DNA of 64,000 nt from Immersiella caudata (Eukaryota > Ascomycota > Sordariomycetes > Sordariales > Lasiosphaeriaceae), in the NCBI GenBank assembly GCA_030512335.1, contig JAULSU010000003.1, positions 4,464,001 through 4,528,000 of the forward strand, written 5' to 3'. The translations under genes and the position numbers were made by a program. Positions 43,759-55,347 of this stretch are shown here, piece after piece. The notes under the pieces were generated by a model that saw nothing but the letters and a program-made list of their open reading frames with translations, searched no databases and was not told where the DNA came from. Numbering within the stretch: position 1 is the stretch's first letter; each line of letters opens with the position of its first letter.

Positions 43759-45873
43759 TCACCTCAGGGGAAAGACAAAGAGCTCCTCGTTACCTCTCAT
43801 CCGCCTGCCAACTCGACCCCTCATCCAATTATGAACATATGCCTCTCCCACCAGCTCAAATGCATGCTTCCCCTTCTCGTCCCTCTCATCCAACATGCGT
43901 ATAACGTGCGGCGTCTTGGCCCCAGCAAACGAGACCACGAAATCGCCAACCCTTGTCTCCCTCGGACACAAGCCAAAGTTGGCGCTGACCTTCGCGCCGT
44001 CAGCCCGCAGGCCAGCACCGCATCTGAACATCCTCCTTCCGTGACAGACGTTGGCTATCCTGGTCTTTGCGTAACTCTCCCACCTGTCTTTGAGATACTT
44101 TTCTTTGTCCGGATTGCAGATATGCTCAATGCCTTTATTCGACGCCGAGGCCAGAACAGTACCGAAGAATCGTCTGTGGCGCCCCCGTTTCTCAGTGCGA
44201 GCTTCCCTGGTGTACTCGCGTAGTGTCTTCTCCGCCTCCTGGGGTGATACACGGTTGGCATCTTTCAAGTTGGCCAGGAGACGGTACACGGTCTGTGATC
44301 TGATACCTTGCATCCAGGCCCATTTCTGCAAGCAGATCGTTTCGTCGCCTTCAGATAGATCACGGTTATAAACCTCCCCGATCTTGACGATTGGACTGAA
44401 GCATACAGCGCCCAAATACAGCGTCTTGGTCGTCTTTATCGGTGTAGCTAGTATTTTGAAGCCTGTACCAGCCCTATATGTGATATGAGGGCTCTGTTCG
44501 GCGGCCTCGAGGGGCAAGGCGAAAGACGGCTGGTGCATCTCGTCATCGTACCAGAGCGGCATCCACGATGGGAAACCCTCTGGACGTTGGATTCGGCAGG
44601 CATCCACAAGGAAGCCGAGCTTTTGATGGTGCAAAATCTCGGATGATATAAGATGCCACATGACATCAAAGATCTCGATATCTGGTGAATACGATATGGT
44701 TGGCATGATGCCCTGTTCAGCGTCGGAAACATTCTGCACCGAGTCCGCGATTCCAATCAAGGCGTAAATCTTATCACGGGGATCGGTGGCCTCGAATCTC
44801 CGGAATCGTTGCACCATTTCGTAGAATGTCTGTCTTGTTTCCAAATAATCCTCACGGGACGGGCTTCGTCGGGGTTTCCAGATCGGCTGAAGACGGAATT
44901 TCTCAAAACTTGTATCGCTCGTATCGTGCCGGGAGCTCGAATCGGATACGTTAGTCTCCCCTATCCTCTCCTGGGAACTCTCAAAGTGACGTCTTCGAAA
45001 GCGTTGCCGCGCATTGAGCGTTACAATGGAGTTGATATTGGTAACCGCTTCCATCAGTCGCCACCCGATGCCTTCATCGAACATGGACGCCCATCTCTCC
45101 GGATCATGGGACCGAAACCAACGCGGTGCTGCACATCCCATTATCACAAACGCGTGCTCCCGAATGAGGATAGTGCCACGTAAAAAGTCCACCCAATCCC
45201 ACCGGTGACTCCCACACCAGACAGTAACCGCCTTTGCAACCGCGACTTCCTGGACGATCCAAATGCGAGAGAACCACGGACGCTCAACCAAGGCGAGTAA
45301 GTCGACCCAAGGGCTCCCCACCCAGCCCGGTGGTGTAACAGATCTAATCCAGCGACCCGTTTCGTCATCGGCATCGCCTTCCGAGCTTCCACCCCCTTTT
45401 GTGATTTGAGCCCCCCAGAAACTCAACTCCCTGACGAAATTCGCAGCTCGTTGCGTAACGGGTCGTCCGTGAGAGCCGCCCTCCTCTTCTCCGATCCAGG
45501 CGATAACGTCAGTGGCGTTCTGGAAGATGTACTGCATCACCGCTACTTGGGCTGAGCGCTCAGAGGTGTCATCCTGGTTGATGCAGATGGCATCGATCCA
45601 AAGGCGTCGGGGCTCATCGTGTAGTCGAAGACGTTTCAACGCGTCGTAGAGGTTCCTTCGAACTAGGAACTCCTTGTCATCCACGAAAATAGACTTCATC
45701 TCGGTTGTGTCCCCCCATCTGTAAGAGAGACACGTGTAGGCTCCGGCATGCCAAAGATTTGCTGGTTCAAGTCGGCTTTTGATGGCTGCGAGTGGATTGT
45801 CGAAGTGAGGCTTGAGGTTTAGGAGTCGGATTTCCTGTGGCGTATTCAGCAACGGAGTGTAAATATTTGCCAT
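43759..45873 (-). CDS. HET-domain protein
   Basis: 704 residues from ATG 45871-45873, intronless. It begins YTPLLNTPQEIRLLNLKP, as usual for this HET subtype; the core follows at once: GAYTCLSYRWGD (about residue 46), NLYDALKRLRL, RRLWIDAICINQDDTSERSAQVAVM (about 88) and DVIAWIGEEEGGS, then PWFSRIWIVQEVAVAK. A variable middle with MVQRFRRFEATDPRDKIYALIGIAD and SYSPDIEIFDVMWHL precedes a Cys-poor C-terminal domain of about 250 residues that closes with AYVHNWMRGR. No transmembrane segment or repeat. The frame is open 98 codons upstream of the ATG, but the conserved start and the clean context CCATGGC-type complement favour the ATG used. All core motifs are intact. Confidence 0.93.
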   Translation of the reverse strand: MANIYTPLLNTPQEIRLLNLKPHFDNPLAAIKSRLEPANLWHAGAYTCLSYRWGDTTEMKSIFVDDKEFLVRRNLYDALKRLRLHDEPRRLWIDAICINQDDTSERSAQVAVMQYIFQNATDVIAWIGEEEGGSHGRPVTQRAANFVRELSFWGAQITKGGGSSEGDADDETGRWIRSVTPPGWVGSPWVDLLALVERPWFSRIWIVQEVAVAKAVTVWCGSHRWDWVDFLRGTILIREHAFVIMGCAAPRWFRSHDPERWASMFDEGIGWRLMEAVTNINSIVTLNARQRFRRRHFESSQERIGETNVSDSSSRHDTSDTSFEKFRLQPIWKPRRSPSREDYLETRQTFYEMVQRFRRFEATDPRDKIYALIGIADSVQNVSDAEQGIMPTISYSPDIEIFDVMWHLISSEILHHQKLGFLVDACRIQRPEGFPSWMPLWYDDEMHQPSFALPLEAAEQSPHITYRAGTGFKILATPIKTTKTLYLGAVCFSPIVKIGEVYNRDLSEGDETICLQKWAWMQGIRSQTVYRLLANLKDANRVSPQEAEKTLREYTREARTEKRGRHRRFFGTVLASASNKGIEHICNPDKEKYLKDRWESYAKTRIANVCHGRRMFRCGAGLRADGAKVSANFGLCPRETRVGDFVVSFAGAKTPHVIRMLDERDEKGKHAFELVGEAYVHNWMRGRVGRRMRGNEELFVFPLR

Positions 45874-46358
45874 GGCGATCAAGTGAGTGAATGAACAGCA
45901 TTGTAGTTGGTGATTTGTGATCAAATGTGATGTGTCGCTCCGGCCAGCCAAGTGCTGGAGCTGGAACGAGCTCTCAAGTATGAAAGGTCTCAGGTTATGA
46001 GTCAGAGGTTGGGAAAGACGTTGAGATCTTAGTGGGTTTTGATCAAGGAGCGGGGTTGTTGTGGCTTGCCAAAAGAGCGAATCGGCGCGCTTCAGTCTCA
46101 ATATTCCAGGCGGTCGTGGCCTGCATGACAGGGGTATTGGTAGCAAGACCTGCTGAACGACATGCACATATCAGCTTCAAACTTGACATGTTTTTTCTTC
46201 ATCTCCCTTCCAGCGCCTGATACCTCAGAGGACTCTACAGCTCAAAAGGCAGACTGATAACAAGAACGAAATTCCAAGGTATATTTTCTTTTCAAGCCTC
46301 GAACGCCATCACCAACTGTCGAAACATCATACACAAACGTCATCGCAAAGAGCCGGGC

Positions 46359-47044
46359 TCAATTCCTAACCGCCGCCATCGGCGGCGGCGCCAACACTTT
46401 CTCCGCCTCCGGCGCCGGCAATCCAGGCCCGTTCTTCACCTCAACGCCAGCCCTCCTCGCCTTTCTCTTGACCACACAAAACTGCACCAGCGTCATTACA
46501 AACAGAATCGAATGTATCGTCCTGTTCACATCAGTATCACCCCACCAAAGAGCCCGGAGGCTAGGCATTCTCAGAACCCAAGAGCCAAGGTCACTTACGC
46601 AGCAAGATAAATCCCCCCCATCGCCGCCATCCACCCCACATCCATATCCCCCGCAGCATTCCGCTCACACCCCATCGCCTCCCTATCCGCATGCTTCACA
46701 TACCTACACCTCTCATACTCGGCCGCATCGTACCCCAGCATCGAAGCCGCCGACAGCCCAAAGCAGAAGATCGCCGTGGTGAGTTCCAGCAGCCATAGAA
46801 ATTTGATGGGACATCTCTTGATGCGCTTCCTCGCCTTATCTGCGAGCGCCGCGACTTCGGCGATGTCCACCCCGATGGTCCAGAACGCGGCGACGAATGT
46901 GCCGATGGTGCCGATGGCGGTTTTGGAATGGGTTGCGGCGGAGTAGGCCGACGCGCCGATGGCGAGGATGCATGCGAGGAGGGAGAGGGCGTGGAGGATG
47001 GTCAGGGCGATTGCGAAGCCGCTGGGCAGGCGCGGTCGCGCCAT
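46359..47044 (-). CDS. four-span membrane protein of unknown function
   Basis: Two exons, 46599-47044 and 46359-46521, with a 77-nt intron (46522-46598; GTAAGT..GAACAG); the join reads YLAATIHSILFV, 202 residues. Four TM helices: ALTILHALSLLACILAIGASAY, AIGTIGTFVAAFWTIGVDIA, FLWLLELTTAIFCFGLSAASM and a last helix split by the intron (MGGIYLAATIHSILFVMTLVQF). A loop with CRYVKHADREAMGCERN lies between TM3 and TM4 and may hold a disulfide; a Lys/Pro-rich tail ends the protein. It resembles fungal MARVEL-like proteins in topology. The start is ATG 47042-47044; upstream frame extension is without ATG. Confidence 0.75.
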
Positions 47045-48449
47045 CTTGTTTGTGGAGGGGTTCAATTGGTGTCACCAGTGGTGAATCGTATTGTGAGCTT
47101 TTTTCTTCGTCGCGCGTCGATTCTGGGTGCGGATATGCGATTGTTGATTCTCAGCAGAGCAGTAGACTCGCCATTTGAAGAGACGAAGTGCGAACGACCT
47201 AAGAGGACGAGATTGAAGAGGTTGTCTGGATTACGGCCAAGTGAACTTTGCAGGGGAGAATATCCGCGCGATGCTTCTCCGCAATCTCATTTGCCCGTTC
47301 GGGAACTGTGCCGCTGCACAGACCATCATGGATGCCTGCCGTGCCCCTGAATGCCATGCCTTGGTGCCAAGCATCCACCTCCAAACATCGGGATGCGGTC
47401 CTGGCGCTTGTTTGTAATTATCCTGAGTGCGGTGAGTGAAGAAAACGCTCAACCTTGTTTCGACGAAGGGCAGAGCTTCAGAAGCGCAATCGGGCTTGAG
47501 TCTTATCACCGACGAGATATCTTGGATTGACTTCCTTAAAAAGGTGGTGGTTCCTATGTAGCTGTTGCAGGGTACGTCATCCACTGCGGCCGCGTCTCGC
47601 ACTCTGAGTCCGACAACGTTTATCCGACACCAACCAGGTTAGTCGAAGATGCATTCCCTTTCATACAAGCCACTGAAACTTTGCCACGGTGGATGGGGCT
47701 CGTTTACGAAGCAGCTCTCCGCATTCGATATCGCGATGCACGGAATGCATCGTAACACTGGGCTGTGTTGAAGGATGAGATTGAGCATTGAGGGCATCGT
47801 GGCGGTTCTGCACCCGTCAGAGGCAATCCTCAACCGTTGAAAAACGCCGCTGTTTGCGCTGGGCCCGCAGGTTTGGGTCCGGGTTCGACCCAACAGCCGT
47901 TGAATAAACTGTGTTGCATGGACAAGTGCGCCGGAAAGCCTCGCCCTGCCGTGGCCACCTTCCCGTGGCGTCCCTTTAGATCGGAGCTGCCTGGTCTAGA
48001 CCGGACCTGGAGTTTCCACTAAGGAGACGGGACGACAACCGTCACTCTGACATCAAACGGTAAAAGTGTAAACGCTTGATGTGGATGACGCTACTGTGAG
48101 ACCGGTTTCATCGTTGAGAATCAGACTCTGTAGACTCTGACTCGTCGTATGCAGCTGCGACTTCCGCCCTCGACCAACGTTGCTGTGCGCGTCCGTGTTG
48201 TGATATCCCAGTGACATTCTTTTCTTCGGAGATGCCTCGTCGTCTTTATGGGTGCCGTTGCACCTACGACGGTGGGAGTACACCAAACAGCGCCTTGTCA
48301 GCGCCGTCACGCGTCCCACCAGTCATAAAAGCTCCACACGTTGTCCCTCCCCATACCCATAACGAAAGCGATGCTCCATCCGACTCTTAGTGCCATACCC
48401 TTGGATACCACCCCGTTAGTAAGTTCAGCCCCTTCAACACCTGGCCTCA
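47045..48449. other. 1.4-kb region without a supported gene
   Basis: Short open frames on both strands, none with a family pattern or a credible start context. The part near 47045-47180 is probably the promoter of the tetraspan gene. Confidence 0.5.
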
Positions 48450-49970
48450 GTGCCCTTAGCTGATAGCTCGTGGGTCTTCGAGCATCGAAAGGCCGTGAAA
48501 CCGTCCCCCGCGGCGAGAGTTTCGGTAGCAAAAGTCCAACCGTCGTATGACGAAGACCCTGTAACAATCGCCAAGCTTCGAAAGCACCAGCTCTTCGCTG
48601 TCGCGGCTCTTGTGAAGGGTGTGCTCTGCAAGTTTGATGCCATCGTGGGCGATTCTTCGTGCCAAGTCCGCGCTGTCGCTGCCCTACATCTGGTTGACGT
48701 TCTCCGGGGCTCGGTGTCCGATATCGAATGGAACAAAGGCATTGTCCTGGCAAACGGCTTCCTGGTGGCGCACAAGAGCGACAAATCTGACACTAAGGTC
48801 AAGACGGTTGCAGAGGCGAGAGATTGCGACCGCTCGGCTAAGTGTGATGCCTTGGTTGATCATATCCGGCGGATCCTGGGCGAAGATGACTTTGAACTGC
48901 TCGGCCTTATGTACTTCTCTCTGGGCGGCATCCATTCTTAGCACCGACGAGTTTGGGATTCCGTTTCGATACCGAAGCAACAACCAATGGGGCCAACACG
49001 ACAAGTCCCTGCGTGCCCGCCTCGCCGAGTTATCCACAGCACGGTTCGTGGCCATCGCAAAGAGCCTCGGCTCCGAGGGACCAACTCTGGCGAAGGCCTT
49101 CGTGGTGACGCGGTCCGTCATCAAAACAGATGGCGCACCAGGCACACCAGTCCTCGCCATCCACCCCACCTTCTCCACCGCGTCGGCCTTCGCGTTCCAT
49201 TACAACATGCCCATCGTCATCGACCTCGTCCGAATCCAGATGCACCGCGGAGAACGCCCTGGAGCCTCTGACCTACAGCCTCGATGCTGTCACAGCTGTC
49301 CTCTTCTGGCCTAACAAGTTGAGTGGTCGATTTGAGTTCGTCCCTGATCCCAGCGAATCTCAGCGCAATACACAAGGTATTCTTGTGAAAGCCTGGAGCA
49401 CGCACCATCAAGACACGAAGTGTGGACAGTAGAACGCGACTGACGACCCTCTGTACTCCCCAAACCACCCCGAATACCTCTCTGCTCTGCAGAACATCAA
49501 CCCCATTTGGGCCTTCGAGGTTTACACAGCTCTCCACCCCGTCTTCACTCCTCGTGCAGACAGCTGGGACCTTGACGTCTCCGCTGTGTATGAGAAGTTG
49601 TTGCCTCGACCAAACCAAACAGAAGTGCGCGAGGCCCCTAAATATTGCCGATTCGATCTCCAAGGGCTCGCCTACACCTCGTCCCCGGTCCCAGATTCAT
49701 CGCCATCCTCGTGTCGAGGCAATGAGCAATCCCCGTCTCTCTCACTCGCTTCCAGCTCAGTACCCACGTCACCCACGCCAGATCCCTCACCGGCGAATGC
49801 CAAGCTGTGCGCATGGGCGCCCCCTCCACTCGTTGCACATGGCGCATCAACAGAGCCGTAGACTTCCAGATCGTCCACGTTACTGCCGGATCACTCCGTC
49901 AGGCCGAGGCTAAGGTGTCTTCCCTCAGGCGGCGACATGAGCCAGGAGCGATGGTGCCCCGCCGGTAATC
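48450..49970 (+). pseudogene. possible decayed gene, family not recognised
   Basis: Three plus-strand stretches have coding-like GC3 bias and continue one another in different frames: 48450-48941 (SDIEWNKGIVLANGFLVAHK..LGEDDFELLGLMYFSLGG), about 48945-49245 (FGIPFRYRSNNQWGQHD..LAIHPTFSTASAFAFHYNMPIVIDLV), about 49246-49432 (ENALEPLTYSLDAVTAVLFW) and 49438-49670 (DDPLYSPNHPEYLSALQNINPIWAFEVYTALHPVF); the last part may end with VHVTAGSLRQAEA near 49910. Introns might join some, but the change near 49245 lacks splice sites. The minus strand is also open across 48684-49178. I recognise no domain. Treat as an unresolved coding region. Confidence 0.3.
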
Positions 49971-50265
49971 GGGCGGTCTGTGTTCGCGCTGGGGGCGACG
50001 AGCGGGAGCTGTCTGATGGAGGGAGAGGCAACGAGGCTGCATGTGATGAGAAACGAGAAGACGAGGAGAGCGGACTGGCTGAGCGCGTATTCGGGAAACA
50101 GCAAACTGCTGGAACGGGATGACAACAAAGAGTGGTAATCAGCGTCCGTGTGCGGAGGCGGCGGTTTCTTGTGCTGACATTCTGGGGATCGCCGGCGTTG
50201 GGCGTTCCTCCTTGATACCATTGCACTCGAGATGTCGTTAGTTGATGCTGGTTCGATAAGCCATC

Positions 50266-51509
50266 TCACATCGTTTGTCGTATTTCTCCGCAGATGCTCG
50301 GGGCTGCCGCAATGACCCTCATCGACTCATCAACGCTGTCGATCGCCTCCTTCATGCGACTGGAGAAATTGCCACTGTAGCCGTTCACGATCTCGTTTCG
50401 AATCATGCGAACCCCATCCGCAAGCGCTGGATCGATCAAGACCTTCCTACACATCTCCAGCAGGTACAATGCGAAATCGTGCTTCCGGAGGGCACCGCCG
50501 CTTTGCTGTAGGTCACGCGCGCGCCTAACGAGCCGCGCTACTGTGTCCTTCAACCGAGAGACCTGTGTCTGTAGGCTGAAACCGCGTGATTGAGCTCCTC
50601 GTACGGCCGCGTCCAGACTGGGGAGAAGCGCAGACAAGTACTCAGCTTGGCAGAGCTGTATTCTGAGAGCCTGTCGTTGGGGTTGGAGTGTCGCAAGCAA
50701 TTCCTGCAATTCGTCATATATCCTCTGCAGCTCCCTTAGTGACCGTCCAATTTCTTCAAGCTCCCGTCGTGAGTTCATTGATGTCATAAACTGGCCGCTC
50801 GCCTGTTAAGGATTAGCATCAAGCCTCACAGTAGTACTTGAGCGGAGGTACTCACCATGCTACCGTTGCCATTGTGCATATCTTCTTCGTACTTCTCCTG
50901 GGCGCGCTTGTACGCTTGCGACTCTATCTTGATATTCCGGTGGGCTTGATCAGCAGACTTCCGTGCCGATTCGAATTGTCCTTGAAACGGCGCCAGCTCC
51001 AGTGCCGCTTGGTGTTTGAGCTGGTTGATTTCCTCCTTGGCATGCCCTACAACGGGAACACCAGTCTCGGCGGCCAACAAGGTGTATTCGCCTAGCTTCC
51101 TCAAACCAGCGGTAGCCACGGCTTCTGCGTCCTCGAAAGCACCCACGGTCTGCTCAAGCAAGTCATCGAGCTCAGACTGGTCATGTTGGCGGCCGTCGTA
51201 GTCGCCTCGGATGAAAGCGGCGACGTAATACGCCTTCATCAGAGCCCGCTCTAGCCTGTCGATGGCCGCCCGACTGGCTTGCGCTGCGGTTGGTTGCAAT
51301 CGAGCTGCAACTTCGCTCAGTTTGTTCCCGGTGCCTACAATGGTTCGTAGTAGTTCATCTGCGTCGGAAGAGACGGGCGCCACGCCGGTCGCAAGACCAC
51401 CTTGGTTCAAGGGGAAGAAGGCCATTTTGACCGGCGGAACGCTCGCTGCTTTGGAATGAGCGGCGCGTGTCGAGTTGATGCGCGGCGGGTTGGGAGCGAG
51501 CGGGGCCAT
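50266..51509 (-). CDS. helix-rich coiled-coil protein, unknown function
   Basis: Two exons, 50856-51509 and 50266-50802, intron 53 nt (GTGAGT..AACAG, branch GCTAAT); the join reads GNGSMASGQFMTSMNSRRE, 396 residues. After a 45-residue disordered start the protein is almost wholly helical: ADELLRTIVGTGNKLSEVAARL, a central stretch with one short hydrophobic patch (YTLLAAETGVPVVGHA), long heptad regions (QFESARKSADQAHRNIKIESQAYKRAQEKYEED) and a second coiled coil (EIGRSLRELQRIYDELQELLA). No cysteine pattern, signal peptide or TM helix. Overall shape resembles helical-bundle proteins (SNARE-like, or alpha-pore-forming types), but that is only a structural guess. Confidence 0.7.
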
Positions 51510-53157
51510 GAGGGTTGTGATGGGTGCTGGTGAGCTAAAAGATGAGCTCCGGGCTGTCGAATGTTTGACCGAACAGAGGAAGCTGTCAATTCAAGCTCTT
51601 CGGACATGTGCGCCGCTCGCCAAAACCTTGCAGCTTCTCAGGGGTTGCTAGCAGGGGTGCGATCCCAACAGGCGATCCGTAGTGGCAGCTCCTCATCTGA
51701 GTCAGCCCAGTACAATTGGAGTAATGATGACAATTGCCGCTGGTTGAAGCACAAGTCCGACAGGGTTAAGATTGGGGGCGGCTGCTGGTATCTTCCCCCC
51801 AATCCCAGAGAGGCGACAAAGGTGCCAAGACGGCGACGAGTCTGACAGCCAAAGTGACAGCTTCAAATTGCATCACCTCTTGCGCGTACTGCGTTAACTC
51901 TTCTCAGCTGTGAATAGCGCACGCAGGTATTCGGTCGTGAGCACTTGGCTGGTTTGGGCGCTGACTGCGGTTTCCTGTCGCTAGCTTTTGGAGGAGCGCT
52001 AGCCGGGCGAGAAAGTCAAGGGGCACCCCGGAGGAGACTCACACCGCAACCACGCAACGTGCGAGGGCTGGGCCCTTGAGGGTCAGCTGTCCAGGGGGTT
52101 GTTCAGCGAACCAAAACGAAGCCAAGCCCAACCCTTGCTGCTGTTCATCAGCGTGGCTGGCTTGGCGGGGCGATGGTGGGCGGGCATGTCTGCGCTAATG
52201 ACCAACCACTGGTGCGAACCACACCAGCGTTCGCGTGCAATGCACGGATTCGGCGCGCAGTACGCAGTGCGGAGGATTGGTCGCAGCGAGGCAGGCTGCT
52301 CGGTATGGTACAGGGGCCGATTTGTGTGGAGTTGACTCGGGTCAGCTTTCTGGAATCGACAACCCGGAAGTCCGGGAATGGGCCCAACAAGACAACCCGC
52401 GCCGCCAAACCATGAGGCTCAAGTTTGGATGGCAGGCCGCTCTTGTTGCCTAAACAACTCGGAAGATTTGTGGAACGACGACAAGCTGGATCGTGGCCCT
52501 TCATCGGTAAAATGGGAAGCGGCCTTGTCAAACTACGAAGTGGGGTCCCACCAGGTCGTGTCACCCGTCTCGACAGTTCGGGCGACATGTCCGCGGCGAG
52601 CAGCGTTGTCGCGCGGGCGAGTTGGTGGGAATGCGAACGACCAACGCTTCGGAGGAGTGAGAGAGACGTCGATCGTAATGCAGCAAGGGCTCCAACGCGC
52701 AATGGTGGACGTCTCGTCGCTCTCGTCCTCCTTCTTTTCGGCAGCGACAGATTTCTTGCGCTCGATGTAGCACGGGTATCGTTGTAGGAGCAGCTTATCG
52801 GGAATTTGTGGGAAACGGTCGGTGGCGCTCGAGATCGAAGTCGATCACAGCACGTCATGTCGAGCTTGGGTTCTGGGGAAGGAGAAGCCAGTCTCGGTTG
52901 CCCCACCTTCTTATCGCGTTCGCCAAGAAGTTCCAAATTTCTCTCCTTGCGCCTCAGGCAGCTCACGCTCAATCGGGCAGCAACGGCACATGGAAATTCC
53001 CCGCCAGTTTCAGCCGCGACAACTACCATAGCAGGAGACGGGCCGAACCCGCATGCCGGCAGTCAGCTCCAATTCAGCAACCGTCCCTTCGCCCGCCCGA
53101 CCGCCTGAGGAAATGTCGCAATCACCAGCTGTCCGTTGAAGACCCCCTTGGCCGAGG
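51510..53157. other. 1.6-kb region without a supported gene
   Basis: A 293-codon minus-strand frame (52148-53029) and several plus-strand frames overlap. They are Arg/Ser/Pro-rich, typical of frames opened by GC-rich non-coding DNA, and share no family pattern. The right part is likely the promoter of the HET gene at 53158. Confidence 0.5.
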
Positions 53158-55269
53158 ATGAGTTACTTGGATTCCAAAACCCAGCGCTCAGACTGTGTCG
53201 ACGTAAAGAACTACCCGCCAGTTCCCCTCTGCAAGCTGTGCCCGCAATGTCTCAATGTGTTCCGCACCCAGCCGACATTTTCCCGGGTCTCTCCCGACGA
53301 AGATCACTACCGCTCTGCGGTATGCGGCCACCACCAGACAGAGTCTGCCCTGAAGGAGGCCGCGTTGGGATGTGTGGTTTGTCAATTGCTGGTTGACAGA
53401 TTCACGGCCATGACAATCCACGATGTCAGAGGAGAGCACCGGGCCTCACTTACCGACGGGCTTTGTTACTGGGCCCAGTTGTCTGACGGGGGACGAATCA
53501 CAGTGACTTTTTTCGCCACAAGCGTCGAAAAGCGGAAGTTTGGTTCACCATCAGTGCAGGTCAATCTGGACCCTGTCTGCTCGTCAATATCTGAGGTGGA
53601 CGAACAGATGTCGGCCGAGTCTTTGATCAGTACGACAACAGGCTCAGGCCGCAGTCTGCAACTGGCGAAGCACTGGCTCAGACGCTGCGAAGAACACTCG
53701 GTTTGCCGTCATCCGGTCCCCGGCTCGGAGAAAGTTCCCGGCAGGCGCATTCTCATCTGGAAGGATGACGGAGTGCTCAAGGCTCGCGTCTGCTGGAAAT
53801 CACCAAACACCATGAGATATGCAACCCTCAGCCATCGGTGGGGCCCGGCCCCCGCAGTCCGTCTTCTGTTGTCCAACGCCCGCGAGCTCTTTGACGAAAT
53901 CCCCATATCGAGGCTCGATCAGGTCTTCCAGCATGCAATCTCGATAACTTGGGAGCTCGGGCTCCAGTACCTGTGGATTGACACTCTCTGCATCTTTCAA
54001 GACTCGGCGTGGGACTGGACGGCGCAGTCCCGCAATATGGGTGCCATCTATATGAATGCAGCTTGCAACATCGCAGCCGCAAGTCCAAGCGGCAGTGGCC
54101 TCTTTGCAAGCCGCGACCCGTTCATCCACTTCTCTCCTCATCTCTTTGTCGACTGGGGTGACACTACCCCACAACACGAGGGGTCACCGTCGTTGCGAGG
54201 GTTCTACACCCTCAGAGACTCCGCCGGTTGGTCCAACAACGTCAACAGAGCCAGCCTGAACCAAAGAGGATGGGTATCCCAGGAGCGAGAACTCTCACCA
54301 TGTACCTTGACCTTCACTCCTAACCAGGTGTACTGGAAATGCGGCGAGATCCTTGCCTGCGAGAGTTTCCCAAATGGCATACCTGGGATGGAATTCTACC
54401 ACGTGATGTACACGACTCGAAGTTTCAGGGACCTTGTGAAAGAGGAGGCAACTCCGGAGGAAGTCGTCCGGTTCTGGTACGGCTTCGTCATGCGTTATTC
54501 GACAACCGCTCTGACCCAGAAGCACGACCGACTCCCGGCTGCTTTTGGCATGGCCCAGGCATTGTCAAGCCTCATGCCGGGCAACGCCTTCATTGCTGGG
54601 CTCTGGGAGAGCCACCTCGCTGAGAGCTTGCTCTGGAAAACTTGCGAATATGACATCGGGACTACCGATACAAAAGGGGTCACTGTTCTGACTGACTTTC
54701 AGGTCCCGTCATGGTCCTGGGCGTCGTTGGACTGCCACGTTATTTGCGACGCACACAAAACGTGGGGAGACTTTAGTCTTGTTGCGTCAGTCGTCGAGGA
54801 TGGAGTCATGACACTCCCAGACGAGGACACTCAACCCAGCCCGTTTGTTGCGTGTAATCGGCTTCGTGTTACCGGCTCACTCTTGAACCCGATTCCAACG
54901 TTGCTCGCTGAGGGTGGCCACGCCTTCGAGACCTTTCCCGATATTCCGGACACGGCCATCACCGCATCCGAATCCCCCACTTTGACAGGCCACTCTGGAC
55001 TTGCACGGTATGGCACAGTGGAAGCACGAAAGTTCAGCAATGGAACTCTCCTACTCCCCATCCTAGTTCTGGCGCATTATGAAACTGTGATGGGTCTCCT
55101 GGTCAACCCACTCGACATTGAAGGTAAACTCTTCTCACGTGCCGGCACATTTGAGGCGTCATTCAAAGACAAAAAGGAGCTCCACGCTGTTTTCGGGGAT
55201 TTGACTGACGCCGTCATGAGTGAACTGGACGGGACAAAAGGGCAAAAGAAATCATTCCATCTAGTTTGA
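53158..55269 (+). CDS. HET-domain protein
   Basis: 703 residues, intronless, ATG 53158. The N-terminus has cysteine pairs (LCKLCPQCLNVF, LGCVVCQLL) and a beta-rich domain (ITVTFFATSVEKRKFG) as in the cysteine-headed HET subtype. The core: AKHWLRRCEEHSVCRH, RYATLSHRWGP (about residue 222), LDQVFQHAISITWEL, LQYLWIDTLCIFQDSAWDWTAQSRNMGAIY (about 275) and RGWVSQERELSP. The C-terminal region has VPSWSWASLDCH and a final beta block; the end FHLV is followed by a TATA-like AT-rich 3' region. All HET motifs are intact, so probably functional. It converges with the F-box gene, stops 78 bp apart. Confidence 0.93.
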   Translation: MSYLDSKTQRSDCVDVKNYPPVPLCKLCPQCLNVFRTQPTFSRVSPDEDHYRSAVCGHHQTESALKEAALGCVVCQLLVDRFTAMTIHDVRGEHRASLTDGLCYWAQLSDGGRITVTFFATSVEKRKFGSPSVQVNLDPVCSSISEVDEQMSAESLISTTTGSGRSLQLAKHWLRRCEEHSVCRHPVPGSEKVPGRRILIWKDDGVLKARVCWKSPNTMRYATLSHRWGPAPAVRLLLSNARELFDEIPISRLDQVFQHAISITWELGLQYLWIDTLCIFQDSAWDWTAQSRNMGAIYMNAACNIAAASPSGSGLFASRDPFIHFSPHLFVDWGDTTPQHEGSPSLRGFYTLRDSAGWSNNVNRASLNQRGWVSQERELSPCTLTFTPNQVYWKCGEILACESFPNGIPGMEFYHVMYTTRSFRDLVKEEATPEEVVRFWYGFVMRYSTTALTQKHDRLPAAFGMAQALSSLMPGNAFIAGLWESHLAESLLWKTCEYDIGTTDTKGVTVLTDFQVPSWSWASLDCHVICDAHKTWGDFSLVASVVEDGVMTLPDEDTQPSPFVACNRLRVTGSLLNPIPTLLAEGGHAFETFPDIPDTAITASESPTLTGHSGLARYGTVEARKFSNGTLLLPILVLAHYETVMGLLVNPLDIEGKLFSRAGTFEASFKDKKELHAVFGDLTDAVMSELDGTKGQKKSFHLV

Positions 55270-55347
55270 CGTAGGGTATATATAGAACAAATCCCCCTTA
55301 CACCTTAAGCCTTCCTTCTTCCTCAATGCAGCCCTTAACCAAACCCC

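Noticed and set aside
47199..47602. 123-codon minus-strand frame
   Set aside because: No ATG in good context, no recognisable motif, and no continuity with flanking genes.
52148..53029. 293-codon minus-strand frame
   Set aside because: Arg/Ser/Pro-rich, overlapped by open frames on the other strand, no family pattern; typical of GC-rich non-coding DNA.
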